A stretch of DNA of 49,534 nt, taken from Nonomuraea sp. MG754425. Lineage in GTDB: Bacteria; Actinomycetota; Actinomycetes; Streptosporangiales; Streptosporangiaceae. The stretch covers positions 1 to 49,534 of the forward strand of contig NZ_SSXE01000118.1 of the NCBI RefSeq assembly GCF_021699195.1, in the 5' to 3' direction. Positions 26,571 through 35,122 of this stretch are shown one piece after another. Below the pieces are notes generated by a model, which saw only the letters and a list, made by a program, of their open reading frames with translations, searched no databases and had not been told where the DNA came from. The first letter of the stretch is position 1, and every line of letters starts with the position of its first letter. Made by a program: the position numbers and the translations under genes.

Positions 26571-28145
26571 GTGGAAGGGGCGTGGGTGCACCGGATCCTG
26601 TGGCTGGTCGTGACGGTCGCCTTCGTGGCGGGCCTGCTCGTCCCCGGAGACCCCGAGCCCGAGGAGTGCCCGTCGCGTGACACCCGGGTCACGGCCCCCT
26701 ACGCCGTCACCGGCTACTGGGTCATCCCGCGCGCCGACCGCTGCGTCACCCAGCGCATGGTGGAGGCCATCCACGCGATCGGCGGCGACACGCTGATCAC
26801 CTTCGGCCCCCGGTTCAACGCGCGGCCGGACCCCGACTTCCCCGACTGCCAGATGGACGGCCGGCCCTGCGCCGAGTTGCCCGGCCGGCGCGTCCGCCAG
26901 GTGTACACGTACCTGACCAGCGAGGAGTTCGGGCAGAGCATGCTGCGCTGCCCCGGCATCGACCGGCGCGTCGAGAGCGGCGGCCGGACCTTCTACCGGC
27001 TGACGCTGGCCGGTTCCTGCGCCGCCGCCGAGCACGACCTCGTCCTCGTCGCCACCGACGGCGACGGCGTGGGCAACCTCGTGCGCGAGGCGAGCGCGTA
27101 CGGCATGACAGTCTTCCCCGGCCTGCCCGCCGCCCCGCAGCGCGAGGACAAGCCGTGGGAGCCCGACCTCGCCCACACCGCCGCGCTGGAGTCGTTCACC
27201 GCGCGGGTGCTGGCCGGCTACCGGGAGCGGTTCGCGGGGCAGCCGGGCTTCGGCGGCGTTTACCAGTCGTTCGAGCTGGCCATGCGGGCGCGCGCGGACA
27301 AGGACCCGATCATCTCCCTGTACGCGGCCCAGCACGCCGTGGTCGCCGCCGCGCTGCCGGGCAGGAAGATCGTGGTCAGCCCGTACATCGACGCGCGCAG
27401 GGGCCGCGGGTTCCCGCCGTCGCAGGTGGCGCAAGGGCTGGCCGACATCGCGGGCACCCGCGCCGGCGCGCCCATGGCGGTCGCCGTCCAGGACGGCCGG
27501 GGCACGGGCAAGGTGCCGGTGCACGGGCCGCACGAGGCCGGCGCGAAGGTGACGCCGCGGCTCGTGCCCGTCGTGGGCGAGGTGACCAACCGGACGGCGT
27601 ACTACGGCTCCACCGCCGACTACGTCGAGGCGGCGGCCCGGAAGGTGCCCGGCGGGGTCGAGCTGTGGGTGAACGTCGAAGGCTTCGAGCCCACGCCCGC
27701 CGACGGGGAGTGCGGGCGGCTCGATCCGCTGCCGCTGCGCGGGCGCACCACGAAGGCCCGGCTCGACCAGCAGGTGACGGCGGCCGGCCGGCACGCCCAG
27801 AAGATCATCTCGTACGGGTGGGACCCGTTCTTCACCTGCCAGGCCCGCCACGACACGCCGTCGCTGGCCGACGACATCGCGGCCGGGTGGCGGCAGCCGA
27901 TCATCGTCAACGCCTACCCGAAGGAAGTGGACGGGCGGCCCGGCGTCGTCGTCGAGGGCTACCAGCTCCGCGGCGGCACGCTGCGCTTCGAGCCGAGCGG
28001 GGCGGTGGCCGCCCAGGAGCGGCACACCCCGGGACGGCTCGAATCGGCCTGGGCGCCCTACCCGTGGCCGTGGACCTCCGTCACCGCCACGAACGCGGCC
28101 GGCTACTCCAGCACCACCGCGTACTCCGTCGCCCCGTCCCGTTGA
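26571..28145 (+). CDS. Secreted or membrane-anchored DUF4434-like protein
   Basis: This 524-residue protein has a hydrophobic N-terminal segment (about residues 8-24), then an extracytoplasmic domain whose motifs (GYWVIPRADRC, GGVYQSFEL, WVNVEGFEP, IISYGWDPFFTC) resemble the DUF4434 TIM-barrel family, thought to be glycoside hydrolase-like. Several cysteines suggest disulfides. GTG 26571 is used because a TAGGCT hexamer lies 9 nt upstream (leaderless pattern); GTG 26586, preceded by GGAAGGGG, is a real alternative and gives a more typical signal peptide. Divergent from the SDR gene by about 80 nt. Family call is tentative, no catalytic residues confirmed. Confidence 0.72.
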   Translation: MEGAWVHRILWLVVTVAFVAGLLVPGDPEPEECPSRDTRVTAPYAVTGYWVIPRADRCVTQRMVEAIHAIGGDTLITFGPRFNARPDPDFPDCQMDGRPCAELPGRRVRQVYTYLTSEEFGQSMLRCPGIDRRVESGGRTFYRLTLAGSCAAAEHDLVLVATDGDGVGNLVREASAYGMTVFPGLPAAPQREDKPWEPDLAHTAALESFTARVLAGYRERFAGQPGFGGVYQSFELAMRARADKDPIISLYAAQHAVVAAALPGRKIVVSPYIDARRGRGFPPSQVAQGLADIAGTRAGAPMAVAVQDGRGTGKVPVHGPHEAGAKVTPRLVPVVGEVTNRTAYYGSTADYVEAAARKVPGGVELWVNVEGFEPTPADGECGRLDPLPLRGRTTKARLDQQVTAAGRHAQKIISYGWDPFFTCQARHDTPSLADDIAAGWRQPIIVNAYPKEVDGRPGVVVEGYQLRGGTLRFEPSGAVAAQERHTPGRLESAWAPYPWPWTSVTATNAAGYSSTTAYSVAPSR

Positions 28146-28166
28146 GCCGTCGTCCAGCGTTTCGTC

Positions 28167-29018
28167 TCAGGGCGAGTCGAGCGCCCGCCGGGCCGCGCCG
28201 ATCAGATTCTGCGCGTCGATGCCGTACACCGCGGACTCGTTCAGCGTCTTCCACGTGCGCAGGTGGGTCGCCACGCCGGCCTCATCGTCGATCCACAGCT
28301 CGGCGTGCCAGTTCTCGACGATGACCTGGCGGTCGTCGTAGATCCAGAACGCCGTGGACGGAGGGATCTTGAGGGGCGCGGAGAAGGGGATGATTCCAAG
28401 CCGTACGGTGTCCAGGCCGATGCTTCCCACAAGGCGGTCCAACTGGGCGGCGAGCACCGAGGGCGGGCAGATCAAGGCGCGGAGGGCGGCCTCCCACATG
28501 ATGAGATGGAAGCGCTTCGAGGAGTCGTACAGCGCCTCCTGCCGCTTCATGCGGGACCGTACGGCCTCCTCGACGTCACGCGGCGACCGCTGGAGCTCCG
28601 CATACCTGGCGAAGATGGAACGGGCGTAGTCGGGCGTCTGCAGGATCCCGAACACCATCGAGGACTCCCAGCCCCGGAAGAGCGTCGCATCGGCGTGTGC
28701 GCTCAAGTGGGTGTCCTGGACCGGCTTATGACCGGCTGCCAGTTGACGCCGCCACGATCGGATATGGGACTCGAAACCCCGCAGCCTCGCCAGCAACTCG
28801 TCGTACGCCTCGGGCCGGCCGGTCGCGTCCGCCCACTTGCGCAGGTCATCCGGCGTAGGCGTCTGCCTGCCGTTCTCCAGCTTGCTGACCTTGGACTTGT
28901 TCCATCCGTGTCGTTCGGCGAGTTGCGTGCCGGTGAGCCGGCCGTCGGGGGCGGAGAGACGAAGTTCGCGCAGCCGGGCACCGAGCACCTCCCGCGCCTG
29001 CTGGTAGTCCGTACTCAC
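28167..29018 (-). CDS. XRE-family regulator with DUF5753 domain, cassette copy 1
   Basis: This 283-residue protein has an N-terminal HTH_XRE domain (about residues 13-70; TQLAERHGWNKSKVSKLENG) and a C-terminal DUF5753 ligand-like domain recognised by GILQTPDYAR (124-133), RMKRQEALY and FWIYDD. These regulators are numerous in Streptomyces and relatives, usually beside a DUF397 gene (Scr1-type pairs); no DUF397 gene is seen here. GTG 29018 lies 13 nt after the DUF6879 gene stop, so both are one transcript. The paralogue is at 35658-36503. Antitoxin-like or signalling roles are proposed for the family but not shown by sequence. Confidence 0.92.
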   Translation of the reverse strand: MSTDYQQAREVLGARLRELRLSAPDGRLTGTQLAERHGWNKSKVSKLENGRQTPTPDDLRKWADATGRPEAYDELLARLRGFESHIRSWRRQLAAGHKPVQDTHLSAHADATLFRGWESSMVFGILQTPDYARSIFARYAELQRSPRDVEEAVRSRMKRQEALYDSSKRFHLIMWEAALRALICPPSVLAAQLDRLVGSIGLDTVRLGIIPFSAPLKIPPSTAFWIYDDRQVIVENWHAELWIDDEAGVATHLRTWKTLNESAVYGIDAQNLIGAARRALDSP

Positions 29019-29031
29019 CGGTCCGCACCTC

Positions 29032-29787
29032 TCACTCCTTCGCGGTGAGCCGCGCCGCGAACTCCTCGTACGGGATGGCGTGGTGCATCGCCGCATCACG
29101 CGCCATGGAGTATCGCAGTACCGCCGCAGGTTCCGTGATCAGTTCGACGGCCACCAGGTTGTCGGCGTCGTCGAAGTCGAGCAGCGCGACCAGGCGCGAG
29201 TCGAAGAGCCAGAAGTCCTCAGCGGGCAGATCGAGCCGATCGGCGTCCGTACGCCGGAGATTGAAGATCTTCTCGCCGACGGCGCTGTTGCGGCGGGCAT
29301 TGTCGAGCAGGTAGAGCTGCCCGGCACTGGGAGGATCATCGACGATGCGGACACGCTCGAAACGTTTCCCGAGAGCGGCCTGCCGGCGACGCTCGGCGCA
29401 CCAGACTGCGTCGACTCCGTGCCAGTTCACGGGCTCGCCGCGGCTGAACTGCGCGTAGGTGTCGGTCTGCTCGTCGGAGGCGTAGCGGCGACGCGTCTCC
29501 AGCCGCCACGCGGTGTGCTCGAATCGCGTGAAGAGCCGGTCGAACTCGTCGAGAGTGATGGTGTTCGGCACGTGGGCGACCTCCTTGGGGCCGAAGTCCA
29601 CGAGCAGCGCACGCGGGACCACGATGGGCCGGTCGTCGTCGCCGAGGTGCCGGAGCTGGGCGAGGTCCTCGGGATCGGTGAGCGGCGGTCCATGGACGAT
29701 GATCTCGTTCGAGTCGAGATCCTCATGGATGGCGGGGCACCCGTTGACGCCGGAGCTCGTGCCGTTGAAGCGAAGTCGTCGCGCCAT
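29032..29787 (-). CDS. DUF6879 protein fused to a small N-terminal domain, cassette copy 1
   Basis: This 251-residue protein has two parts. Residues about 1-75 resemble the separate 68-residue protein at 34914-35120 (shared pattern: basic start, GCPA, acidic stretch, xIIVHG/TIVVQG, LTDPE/VTDPE). Residues about 80-250 are a DUF6879 domain (FDRLFTRFEHTAWRLETRRRY, WLFDSRLVALLDFDD) and match the separate 174-residue protein at 35123-35647. So this is a fusion of two genes that are split in copy 2. ATG 29787 is chosen with GAAGGG about 8 nt upstream. DUF6879 genes commonly sit beside XRE-DUF5753 genes. Function is unknown. Confidence 0.85.
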   Translation of the reverse strand: MARRLRFNGTSSGVNGCPAIHEDLDSNEIIVHGPPLTDPEDLAQLRHLGDDDRPIVVPRALLVDFGPKEVAHVPNTITLDEFDRLFTRFEHTAWRLETRRRYASDEQTDTYAQFSRGEPVNWHGVDAVWCAERRRQAALGKRFERVRIVDDPPSAGQLYLLDNARRNSAVGEKIFNLRRTDADRLDLPAEDFWLFDSRLVALLDFDDADNLVAVELITEPAAVLRYSMARDAAMHHAIPYEEFAARLTAKE

Positions 29788-29901
29788 GGCCTTTCCCTTC
29801 ACTGGGAGGACTGTTCCCTCAAGCCTCCACCGAGACGGATGTCTTCATCGTGAGGTTCGCCGCCCTGATTCAGAAACCTTCCGCAACACTGCCGAGCCAT
29901 C

Positions 29902-29953
29902 AAGCAACTTCGCGAAACCTCTGAGGCGCTGCCCAACGAGCCACGGTTACGGT
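29902..29953 (+). promoter_or_regulatory. Cassette copy 1 promoter with conserved AAGCAACTT site
   Basis: AAGCAACTT (29902-29910) is followed 37 nt later by TACGGT (29948-29953), which ends 7 nt before ATG 29961. The same arrangement (AAGCATCTT, then TACCGT, then ATG) is upstream of the paralogous small gene in copy 2. The AAG-CAW-CTT site may bind the cassette's XRE protein (inference). Confidence 0.5.
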
Positions 29954-29960
29954 TCCTGCC

Positions 29961-30053
29961 ATGGACGGTCACGGGTTCCCACCACGGCGGCGGAGGCGTA
30001 CCGAGCTGGTGGTGCCCGGCTCGCCGACGATCAGGACGGGAGCGCGGTGGTGA
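29961..30053 (+). CDS. Short leader ORF or frameshifted N-terminus of the small protein
   Basis: ATG 29961 is at the position equivalent to the start of the copy 2 small gene (surroundings ATGGACGGTCACGGGT versus ATGGGCAGTCACGGGT). It opens a 30-codon Arg-rich reading frame that ends at TGA 30051-30053, overlapping GTG 30050 of the main ORF, which is in another frame. It is either a coupled leader peptide or the remnant of the original N-terminus after an indel. Confidence 0.4.
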   Translation: MDGHGFPPRRRRRTELVVPGSPTIRTGARW

Positions 30054-30409
30054 GTGCGGACCAGGCTGCCGGTGTGGTGGAGGCGGCCGACGACTACCGG
30101 TGGGTGCTCGACGTGCACGCGCCGCACATGGCCTCGTGGAGGCAGCGGATCGAGGTCGATCGGGACGGCTGGTGGTGGCTGGTGGACGGCACCCGGCGGC
30201 GCGGGCGCAGGCGGTCCACCTGGCGGCCCGCCGACGAGTACGACGCGTATGCCGTGGTCGCCCTGCTGCACACCCTCAACGACGTCAGGATGACTCTGTC
30301 TCCCGAGGTCCGCAGGTGGGCGGACGACCACCGAGTGACGCACCAAGCCCTGCGGACGTGGTTCGACATCAGGGCGTACAGCCTGTTCGTCCGGCACCTG
30401 CTCATGTGA
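30050..30409 (+). CDS. Small Trp/Arg-rich protein, cassette copy 1
   Basis: This 119-residue soluble protein belongs to no family I recognise. Its core (about residues 16-64) is rich in Trp and Arg: WVLDVHAPHMASW, DGWWWLVDGTRRRGRRR. The core is identical at 47 consecutive residues to the protein at 36601-36978, and the two share the ending YSLFVRHLLM. GTG 30050 has GGGAG 7 nt upstream. It is divergent from the DUF6879-XRE pair of copy 1. Nucleic-acid or protein binding is conceivable from the basic stretch, but unproven. Confidence 0.82.
   Translation: MSADQAAGVVEAADDYRWVLDVHAPHMASWRQRIEVDRDGWWWLVDGTRRRGRRRSTWRPADEYDAYAVVALLHTLNDVRMTLSPEVRRWADDHRVTHQALRTWFDIRAYSLFVRHLLM
30098..30238 (+). repeat. 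141-bp direct repeat, copy 1
   Basis: These 141 bases match 36667-36807 with six mismatches, all synonymous third-position changes in the small-protein genes. The two copies are in the same orientation, 6,569 bp apart. Confidence 0.95.
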
Positions 30410-30532
30410 GCCCGCGAAACCGCCCCGGTCCCTCCGGCGTGGGCTACTGCGCCGGTCCGGTCCTTCGGCGGTGGCGGACGGTGGTGTTCCTGGCCCAGAT
30501 CAGGGGCGGGAGGTCGGCGGGTGCGGCGGGGG

Positions 30533-31396
30533 TCACCCCTTCGTCGCACCGGCGGTGAGCCCGCCGACCAGATGGCGCTCCGCGATGGCGTAGAACCCGA
30601 GCGCCGGCACCATGGCCAGGATCAGGTAGGCCAGGATGCGGGCGGTGTCGGAGGCGTACTGGCCCTGGAACTGCTGGATGCCGAGCGGCAACGTCCAGCT
30701 CGCCTCGTCGCTGAACACCACCAGCGGCAGCATGAAGTTGTTCCAGCTCCCCACCACGGCCAGGACGGACACGGTCGCGATGGCGGGCCGGGCCATCGGC
30801 AGCAGGATCCGCCAGAAGAAGCCGAACGGCGAGCACCCGTCGATCGTGGCCGCCTCCTCGATCTCGCCGGGGATGCTGCGGAAGAAGCCGCGCAGGATGA
30901 TGATCGTCAGCGGCAGGCCGAAGGCGGACTGCGTGAGGATCACGCCGAGCGGGTCGTCCAGCAGCCCCAGCGTGCGCAGCAGCACGAAGATGGGCAGGAT
31001 CGCCACCGCGAACGGGAACATCAGTCCCGCCGTGAACAGCGTGAAGTACACCTCCCTGCCACGGAAGGCGAACCTGGCGAAGACGAACGCCGCCAGCGCC
31101 GACAGCGCCACGGTCACCACGGTCGTCGTCACGGCGATGAACGTGCTGTTCCACATCTGCCGCCAGAACGAGCCGGAGACGAGCACGTCGGTGTAGTTCG
31201 CCGTCACCCACGCCGTGGGCAGGCCGAACGGGTTCTCGGACAGTTCGCTGTTGCTCTTGAAGCCGCCGAGCAGCGCGTAGACGACCGGGATGGCCATGGA
31301 CACGCCCACGATGATCGCGATCACGTGCAGCGGGAGCGTGTGGCGCCGTCGCCTGGCCGGCCTCCGCCTCGCACGGTTCGTGGCGGCACGGGTCAT
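30533..31396 (-). CDS. Carbohydrate ABC transporter permease (MalG-like)
   Basis: This 287-residue CUT1 permease starts with an Arg-rich cytoplasmic tail (RARRRPARRRR), followed by MalG-type helices, with EAA loop GEIEEAATIDGCS. The ATG overlaps the partner permease stop as ATGA. It is the last gene of a three-gene importer operon controlled by the LacI at 33779. No ATPase is encoded with it, implying a shared ATPase. About 120 nt between this gene and the small-protein gene (30410-30532) show nothing recognisable. Confidence 0.92.
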   Translation of the reverse strand: MTRAATNRARRRPARRRRHTLPLHVIAIIVGVSMAIPVVYALLGGFKSNSELSENPFGLPTAWVTANYTDVLVSGSFWRQMWNSTFIAVTTTVVTVALSALAAFVFARFAFRGREVYFTLFTAGLMFPFAVAILPIFVLLRTLGLLDDPLGVILTQSAFGLPLTIIILRGFFRSIPGEIEEAATIDGCSPFGFFWRILLPMARPAIATVSVLAVVGSWNNFMLPLVVFSDEASWTLPLGIQQFQGQYASDTARILAYLILAMVPALGFYAIAERHLVGGLTAGATKG

Positions 31397-32352
31397 GATC
31401 GGCCCCCTTGGGAGGTCATCGCGCCCTCGAGATCCCGTCTCATCACGAAACGCTGGTAGACGAGGGCGAAGACGAGGCTGAGCGCGAACATCACGACGCT
31501 GATCGCGCTGGCGTAACCGACCTGGGAGCGCTTGAAGCCCCAGTCCATCATGGTGACGGCCATCGTCTCCGAGGAGTGCGAGGGCCCGCCGCCGGTCAGG
31601 ATCCAGACCAGGTCGAAGAGCTGGATGGTGTAGATGACGGACAGGAAGACGCTGATCCGGATCGTCGGGCCGAGCAGCGGCAGGGTGACGTGCCGGAACG
31701 TCCGCCAGCCGGTGGCCCCGTCGATCTGGGCGGCCTCGATGAGCTCGTTCGGGATGTTCTGCCGCCCGGCCAGATAGATCATCATGTGGAAGCCGAAATA
31801 TTTCCACGTCATGACCAGGAAGATCGACGGCATCACGGTGCCGGGATCGGCCAGCCACTCCGACTCCAGCCCGACCACCGCCAGGAGCCGGTTCGCCAGC
31901 CCCGACTCGGGGGCCAGGATCAGCGAGAACAGCACCCCCGTGATGACCTCGGACAGCACGTACGGAGCGAAGAACAGCACCCGGTACAGCGCCCGCCCGC
32001 GCATGCGCTGGTTCAGCAACATGGCGACGGCCAGCGAGAACGGCAACTGCACGCACACCGACAGCGCCACCAGGACCAGCAGGTGCCCCATGTCCTGGGC
32101 GAAGATCTCGCTGCGGAACAGCCGGGTGAAGTTGTCCGCCCCGATGAAGTCGGTGGGCAGGCCGCCGAAGCCGTTCCACCTGAACACGCTCGCGTACAGG
32201 GCCACCAGCATGGGGGCCACGACCAGCATGAGGAAGAGCACCAGCGCGGGCAGCAGGAACAGGGCGATGCTCACCCAGCGTCCACGCCGCCTGGGGGCGG
32301 GGGCGGGGGCCGGAAGCCTGAGCGCCTCCGGCCCCTTCGCGAGCGTCGTCAT
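31393..32352 (-). CDS. Carbohydrate ABC transporter permease (MalF-like)
   Basis: This 319-residue CUT1 permease has six main hydrophobic segments and EAA loop NELIEAAQIDGATGW. It is joined to the upstream binding-protein gene and downstream permease by ATGA overlaps, so all three subunits are translated together. Confidence 0.92.
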   Translation of the reverse strand: MTTLAKGPEALRLPAPAPAPRRRGRWVSIALFLLPALVLFLMLVVAPMLVALYASVFRWNGFGGLPTDFIGADNFTRLFRSEIFAQDMGHLLVLVALSVCVQLPFSLAVAMLLNQRMRGRALYRVLFFAPYVLSEVITGVLFSLILAPESGLANRLLAVVGLESEWLADPGTVMPSIFLVMTWKYFGFHMMIYLAGRQNIPNELIEAAQIDGATGWRTFRHVTLPLLGPTIRISVFLSVIYTIQLFDLVWILTGGGPSHSSETMAVTMMDWGFKRSQVGYASAISVVMFALSLVFALVYQRFVMRRDLEGAMTSQGGRS

Positions 32353-33632
32353 CCGGCTTCGCTCTTGGCCACTTCGGTGATGTCCCGGCCGACCTCTTCC
32401 GGCGTCTTCGTACCGGCGATCAGCTCCGCCACGCTGTCGTTGACCTGCTGGCCGACGGCCGGCGGGTAGGCCTGGTCCAGGTAGAGCTGGTAGCCGCCGG
32501 CCCCGGCCAGCAGGGTCGCCACCTGCTTGAGGTTCGGGTCCGTGACCGCGCCCTCCTCGCCCTTGAGCACCGGCAGCACGCCACCGGACGCCACGGCCTT
32601 GGAGTGGTTGCCCATCTCGGTCATGAACTTGACGAACTCCACGGCCTCCTTCGGCGCGTCCGTCCCGACGGCCAGCCCGCCGCCACCGCCGAACGCGTCC
32701 CCGATCGAGCCCTTGCCGCCCTCGACCGCGGGGAACGGGAAGAAGCCGAGGTCGTCACCGAGGCCCTTGCCCGAGTCGGTCTGCACGCTCGGGGCCCACT
32801 GGCCCATCAGCTCCATGGCCGCCTTGCCGTTGCTCACGGTGGCCGACTGGCCGTCGGGGGTGGAGTACGCCGCGCCCAGGAAACCCCTCTGGAACGGCTG
32901 GAGGTCGGCCAGCGCCTTCACCTGCTGCCCGGCGGCCACGAAGTCGGGCTTGGTGAAGTCGTGATCCACGGCCGCCTGCTTGAGCGCGTCCAGGCCGGCG
33001 ATGCGCAGCGCGAGGTAGGCCCAGTAGTAGTGGCCCGGCCACTTCTCCTTGCCGGCCAGCGCGATCGGGGTGACGCCCGCGGCCTTGAGCTTCCCGACGT
33101 CCTCGAGGAAGGCGGACCAGGTGGCGGGCGGCTCGGTGATGCCGGCCTTGCCGAAAAGTTTCTTGTTGTACCAGAAACCCACCAGGCCGATGTCGGTCGG
33201 CAGGCCGTACGTCTTGCCGTCCAGTTGGTACGCGCTCAGCGCCGCCGGCGTGAAGGTCGGCAGGACGTCGGCGACGTCACCCGAGATGTCCTTGACCAGG
33301 CCCGCGTCGACCTGCTGGCGCAGCACGCCGCCGCCCCAGGAGGCGAAGACGTCGGGTGCCTTGCCCGACTGCGTGATCGTGGTCAGCTTGGCCTTGTACG
33401 CCTCGTTCTCCAGCACCGTCGCCTTGATCGTGACGTTCGGGTGCGCGGCCTCGAACTCCTTGGCGCGCTGGGCCCAGAGCGACTTGATCGGATCGGCGGT
33501 CGACAGGTGCCACCACTCCAGCGTCACCTTGGCGGGCGCGCCGCTCCCGTCCTGAGGGGCCTGCGCCCCGCCGCCGCCACCGCAGCCGGCCAGGAGCACC
33601 GCGGTCGCGACCAACACCAGACTGCGTTTCAT
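32349..33632 (-). CDS. Sugar-binding lipoprotein, family 1
   Basis: This 427-residue SBP_bac_1 protein has a signal peptide with lipobox LLAGC (Cys17) and Gly-rich linker. Family motifs VTLEWWHLSTADP and FASWGGGVL are present. ATG 33632 is the first codon after a 5' leader that contains operator CGAAAGTTTCG (33657-33667). It precedes the two permeases with ATGA overlap. Ligand is unknown. Confidence 0.93.
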   Translation of the reverse strand: MKRSLVLVATAVLLAGCGGGGGAQAPQDGSGAPAKVTLEWWHLSTADPIKSLWAQRAKEFEAAHPNVTIKATVLENEAYKAKLTTITQSGKAPDVFASWGGGVLRQQVDAGLVKDISGDVADVLPTFTPAALSAYQLDGKTYGLPTDIGLVGFWYNKKLFGKAGITEPPATWSAFLEDVGKLKAAGVTPIALAGKEKWPGHYYWAYLALRIAGLDALKQAAVDHDFTKPDFVAAGQQVKALADLQPFQRGFLGAAYSTPDGQSATVSNGKAAMELMGQWAPSVQTDSGKGLGDDLGFFPFPAVEGGKGSIGDAFGGGGGLAVGTDAPKEAVEFVKFMTEMGNHSKAVASGGVLPVLKGEEGAVTDPNLKQVATLLAGAGGYQLYLDQAYPPAVGQQVNDSVAELIAGTKTPEEVGRDITEVAKSEAG

Positions 33633-33656
33633 AGGGGACCCTTCGTCTGCCGGAGT

Positions 33657-33667
33657 CGAAAGTTTCG
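33657..33667. promoter_or_regulatory. LacI operator O1 (CGAAAGTTTCG)
   Basis: Perfect 11-bp palindrome with a central base, inside the transcribed leader of the binding-protein gene, about 25-30 nt downstream of the expected start point. It is identical to the core of O2 on the other strand. Confidence 0.75.
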
Positions 33668-33695
33668 CTAACCCCCCGATAATTTCTTTGGCGTG

Positions 33696-33725
33696 ATCGT
33701 AGGTAAACGCCAGGTAAAGCGTCAA
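33696..33725 (-). promoter_or_regulatory. Promoter of the second sugar importer operon
   Basis: On the minus strand TTGACG (33720-33725) and TACGAT (33696-33701) are 18 nt apart. It lies between O1 and O2, so both operators flank it. Confidence 0.68.
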
Positions 33726-33750
33726 CACCTCGGCCGGGAGCGATCCCAAA

Positions 33751-33770
33751 CCGAAACTTTCGGATACACT
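33751..33770 (+). promoter_or_regulatory. LacI operator O2 within the lacI promoter
   Basis: CCGAAACTTTCGG (33751-33763) is a perfect 13-bp palindrome, followed at once by TACACT (33765-33770), the -10-like hexamer 8 nt before the regulator's GTG. Its centre is 95 bp from that of O1, about nine helical turns. Confidence 0.75.
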
Positions 33771-33778
33771 CCCGATTT

Positions 33779-34792
33779 GTGTCAGCGAAGAGGCGGGTGA
33801 CGATCGCACTGATCGCGGAGGAGGCCGGGGTCTCCATCCCGACGGTCTCGAAGGTCATCAACGGGCGTCCGGAGGTCGCTCCGGCGACCCGCCACCGGGT
33901 CGAACGACTGCTGCAGGAGCACGGCTACCAGCGGCGCATCAGCCAGGACGACACCCCGGCGGGCCTGGTTGACCTGGTCTTCGCGGAGATCGAGTCACCC
34001 TGGGCCATGGAAATCGTCCGAGGGGCCGAGGGCGCGGCCCACGAGGCGGGGGCGAGCGTGGTCATCTCGGTCCTGCACACGCACGCGGGTCCGGGGCGCG
34101 ACTGGCTCGAACGCCTCGCCGCCCGCCGCACGGACGGTGTGGTCATCGTCGCCTCGCGGCTCTCCACCGGCATCCAGGCCCAGCTCAGCGCCCGCTCGCT
34201 GCCGTTCGCGGTGGTGGACCCCGAAGGCGAGCCCGCGCCCGGAGTCGTCTCGGTCGGGGCGACCAACTGGAACGGCGGCCTCGCCGCCACCCGCCACCTG
34301 CTGGAACTCGGGCACCGCCGCATCGGCATGATCAGCGGTCCCGCCGACATGCTGTGCAGCCAGGCCCGCATAGACGGATACCGGGCCGCCCTCGAGACGG
34401 CCGGGCTGCCCGTGGTGCCCGACCTCATCAGGCGCGGCACGTTCCTGGTGGAGTCGGGCCACGACCAGGGTCACGCCCTGCTGTCCCTGCCCGAGCCGCC
34501 CACGGCCATCTTCGCCGGCAGCGACCTGATGGCCTTCGGCGTCTTCGAGGCCGCCAGGCAGCGCGGCCTGCGGGTGCCCGAGGACCTCAGCGTGGTCGGC
34601 TTCGACGACCTGCCGCTGGCCAAGTCGGCCTGGCCGCCGCTGACGACCGTCCGCCAGCCGCTGCAGGAGATGGCGGCCCTGGCCACCCGCACCGTGCTGG
34701 CGATGGGGCACGGCGAGGTGCCGGAGACGAAGCGGGTCGAACTCTCCACCGAACTGATCGTCCGCGAGAGCACCGCCCCCTACGACCAGTAG
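33779..34792 (+). CDS. LacI family transcriptional regulator
   Basis: This 337-residue regulator has an N-terminal HTH (TIALIAEEAGVSIPTVSKVING) and a sugar-sensing C-terminal domain (VVGFDDLPLAKSAWPPLTTV). GTG 33779 has no ribosome-binding site but TACACT 8 nt upstream, so it is probably leaderless. It is divergent from the importer operon with identical palindromes at both promoters, which makes it the likely repressor of both. It belongs to a different LacI subgroup from the one at 12633. Confidence 0.94.
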   Translation: MSAKRRVTIALIAEEAGVSIPTVSKVINGRPEVAPATRHRVERLLQEHGYQRRISQDDTPAGLVDLVFAEIESPWAMEIVRGAEGAAHEAGASVVISVLHTHAGPGRDWLERLAARRTDGVVIVASRLSTGIQAQLSARSLPFAVVDPEGEPAPGVVSVGATNWNGGLAATRHLLELGHRRIGMISGPADMLCSQARIDGYRAALETAGLPVVPDLIRRGTFLVESGHDQGHALLSLPEPPTAIFAGSDLMAFGVFEAARQRGLRVPEDLSVVGFDDLPLAKSAWPPLTTVRQPLQEMAALATRTVLAMGHGEVPETKRVELSTELIVRESTAPYDQ

Positions 34793-34847
34793 GCCACCGT
34801 CCGGGGCGGCGGGGCTCGCTCCTCGTATGCCTGTTCGCCTTGACCGT

Positions 34848-34856
34848 AAGCATCTT
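34848..34856. promoter_or_regulatory. Conserved AAGCATCTT site upstream of cassette copy 2
   Basis: AAGCATCTT occurs here, 57 nt before the ATG of the first cassette gene, and again at 36544-36552 before the last gene. A TTGACC (34840-34845) next to it could be a -35 element, but no clear -10 is seen. Confidence 0.45.
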
Positions 34857-34913
34857 GCGACAGACCATCGCCATATCCGGAGAAGATTCGAGCATCATCA
34901 GGAAGGGCGAAGC

Positions 34914-35120
34914 ATGCGACTTCGACTGCTCGGGAAGAACTCCAAGACCGGCGGCTGCCCAGCCCTGTACGAGACCGACCGTGGCACCATCGTGGTTCAG
35001 GGCGACCAGGTCACCGACCCCGAGGCTCTCGCCGACATCGTTGACGCGCTGCCGGGCGAGACGTTCGTGGAGATCCCCCGGGACATCCTCCGCTTCGCCG
35101 ACAACCCTCAGGAGCACTGA
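34914..35120 (+). CDS. Small protein equivalent to the N-terminal domain of the copy 1 DUF6879 fusion
   Basis: This 68-residue protein starts at ATG 34914 with GGAAGG 7-8 nt upstream. It begins with a basic strand (RLRLLG), followed by TGGCPALYE, TIVVQGDQVTDPE and an acidic C-terminus. The same order of motifs forms residues about 1-75 of the protein at 29032-29787. It ends 2 nt before the DUF6879 gene. No known family is recognised; the fusion in copy 1 implies that it works in contact with DUF6879. Confidence 0.82.
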   Translation: MRLRLLGKNSKTGGCPALYETDRGTIVVQGDQVTDPEALADIVDALPGETFVEIPRDILRFADNPQEH

Positions 35121-35122
35121 GC

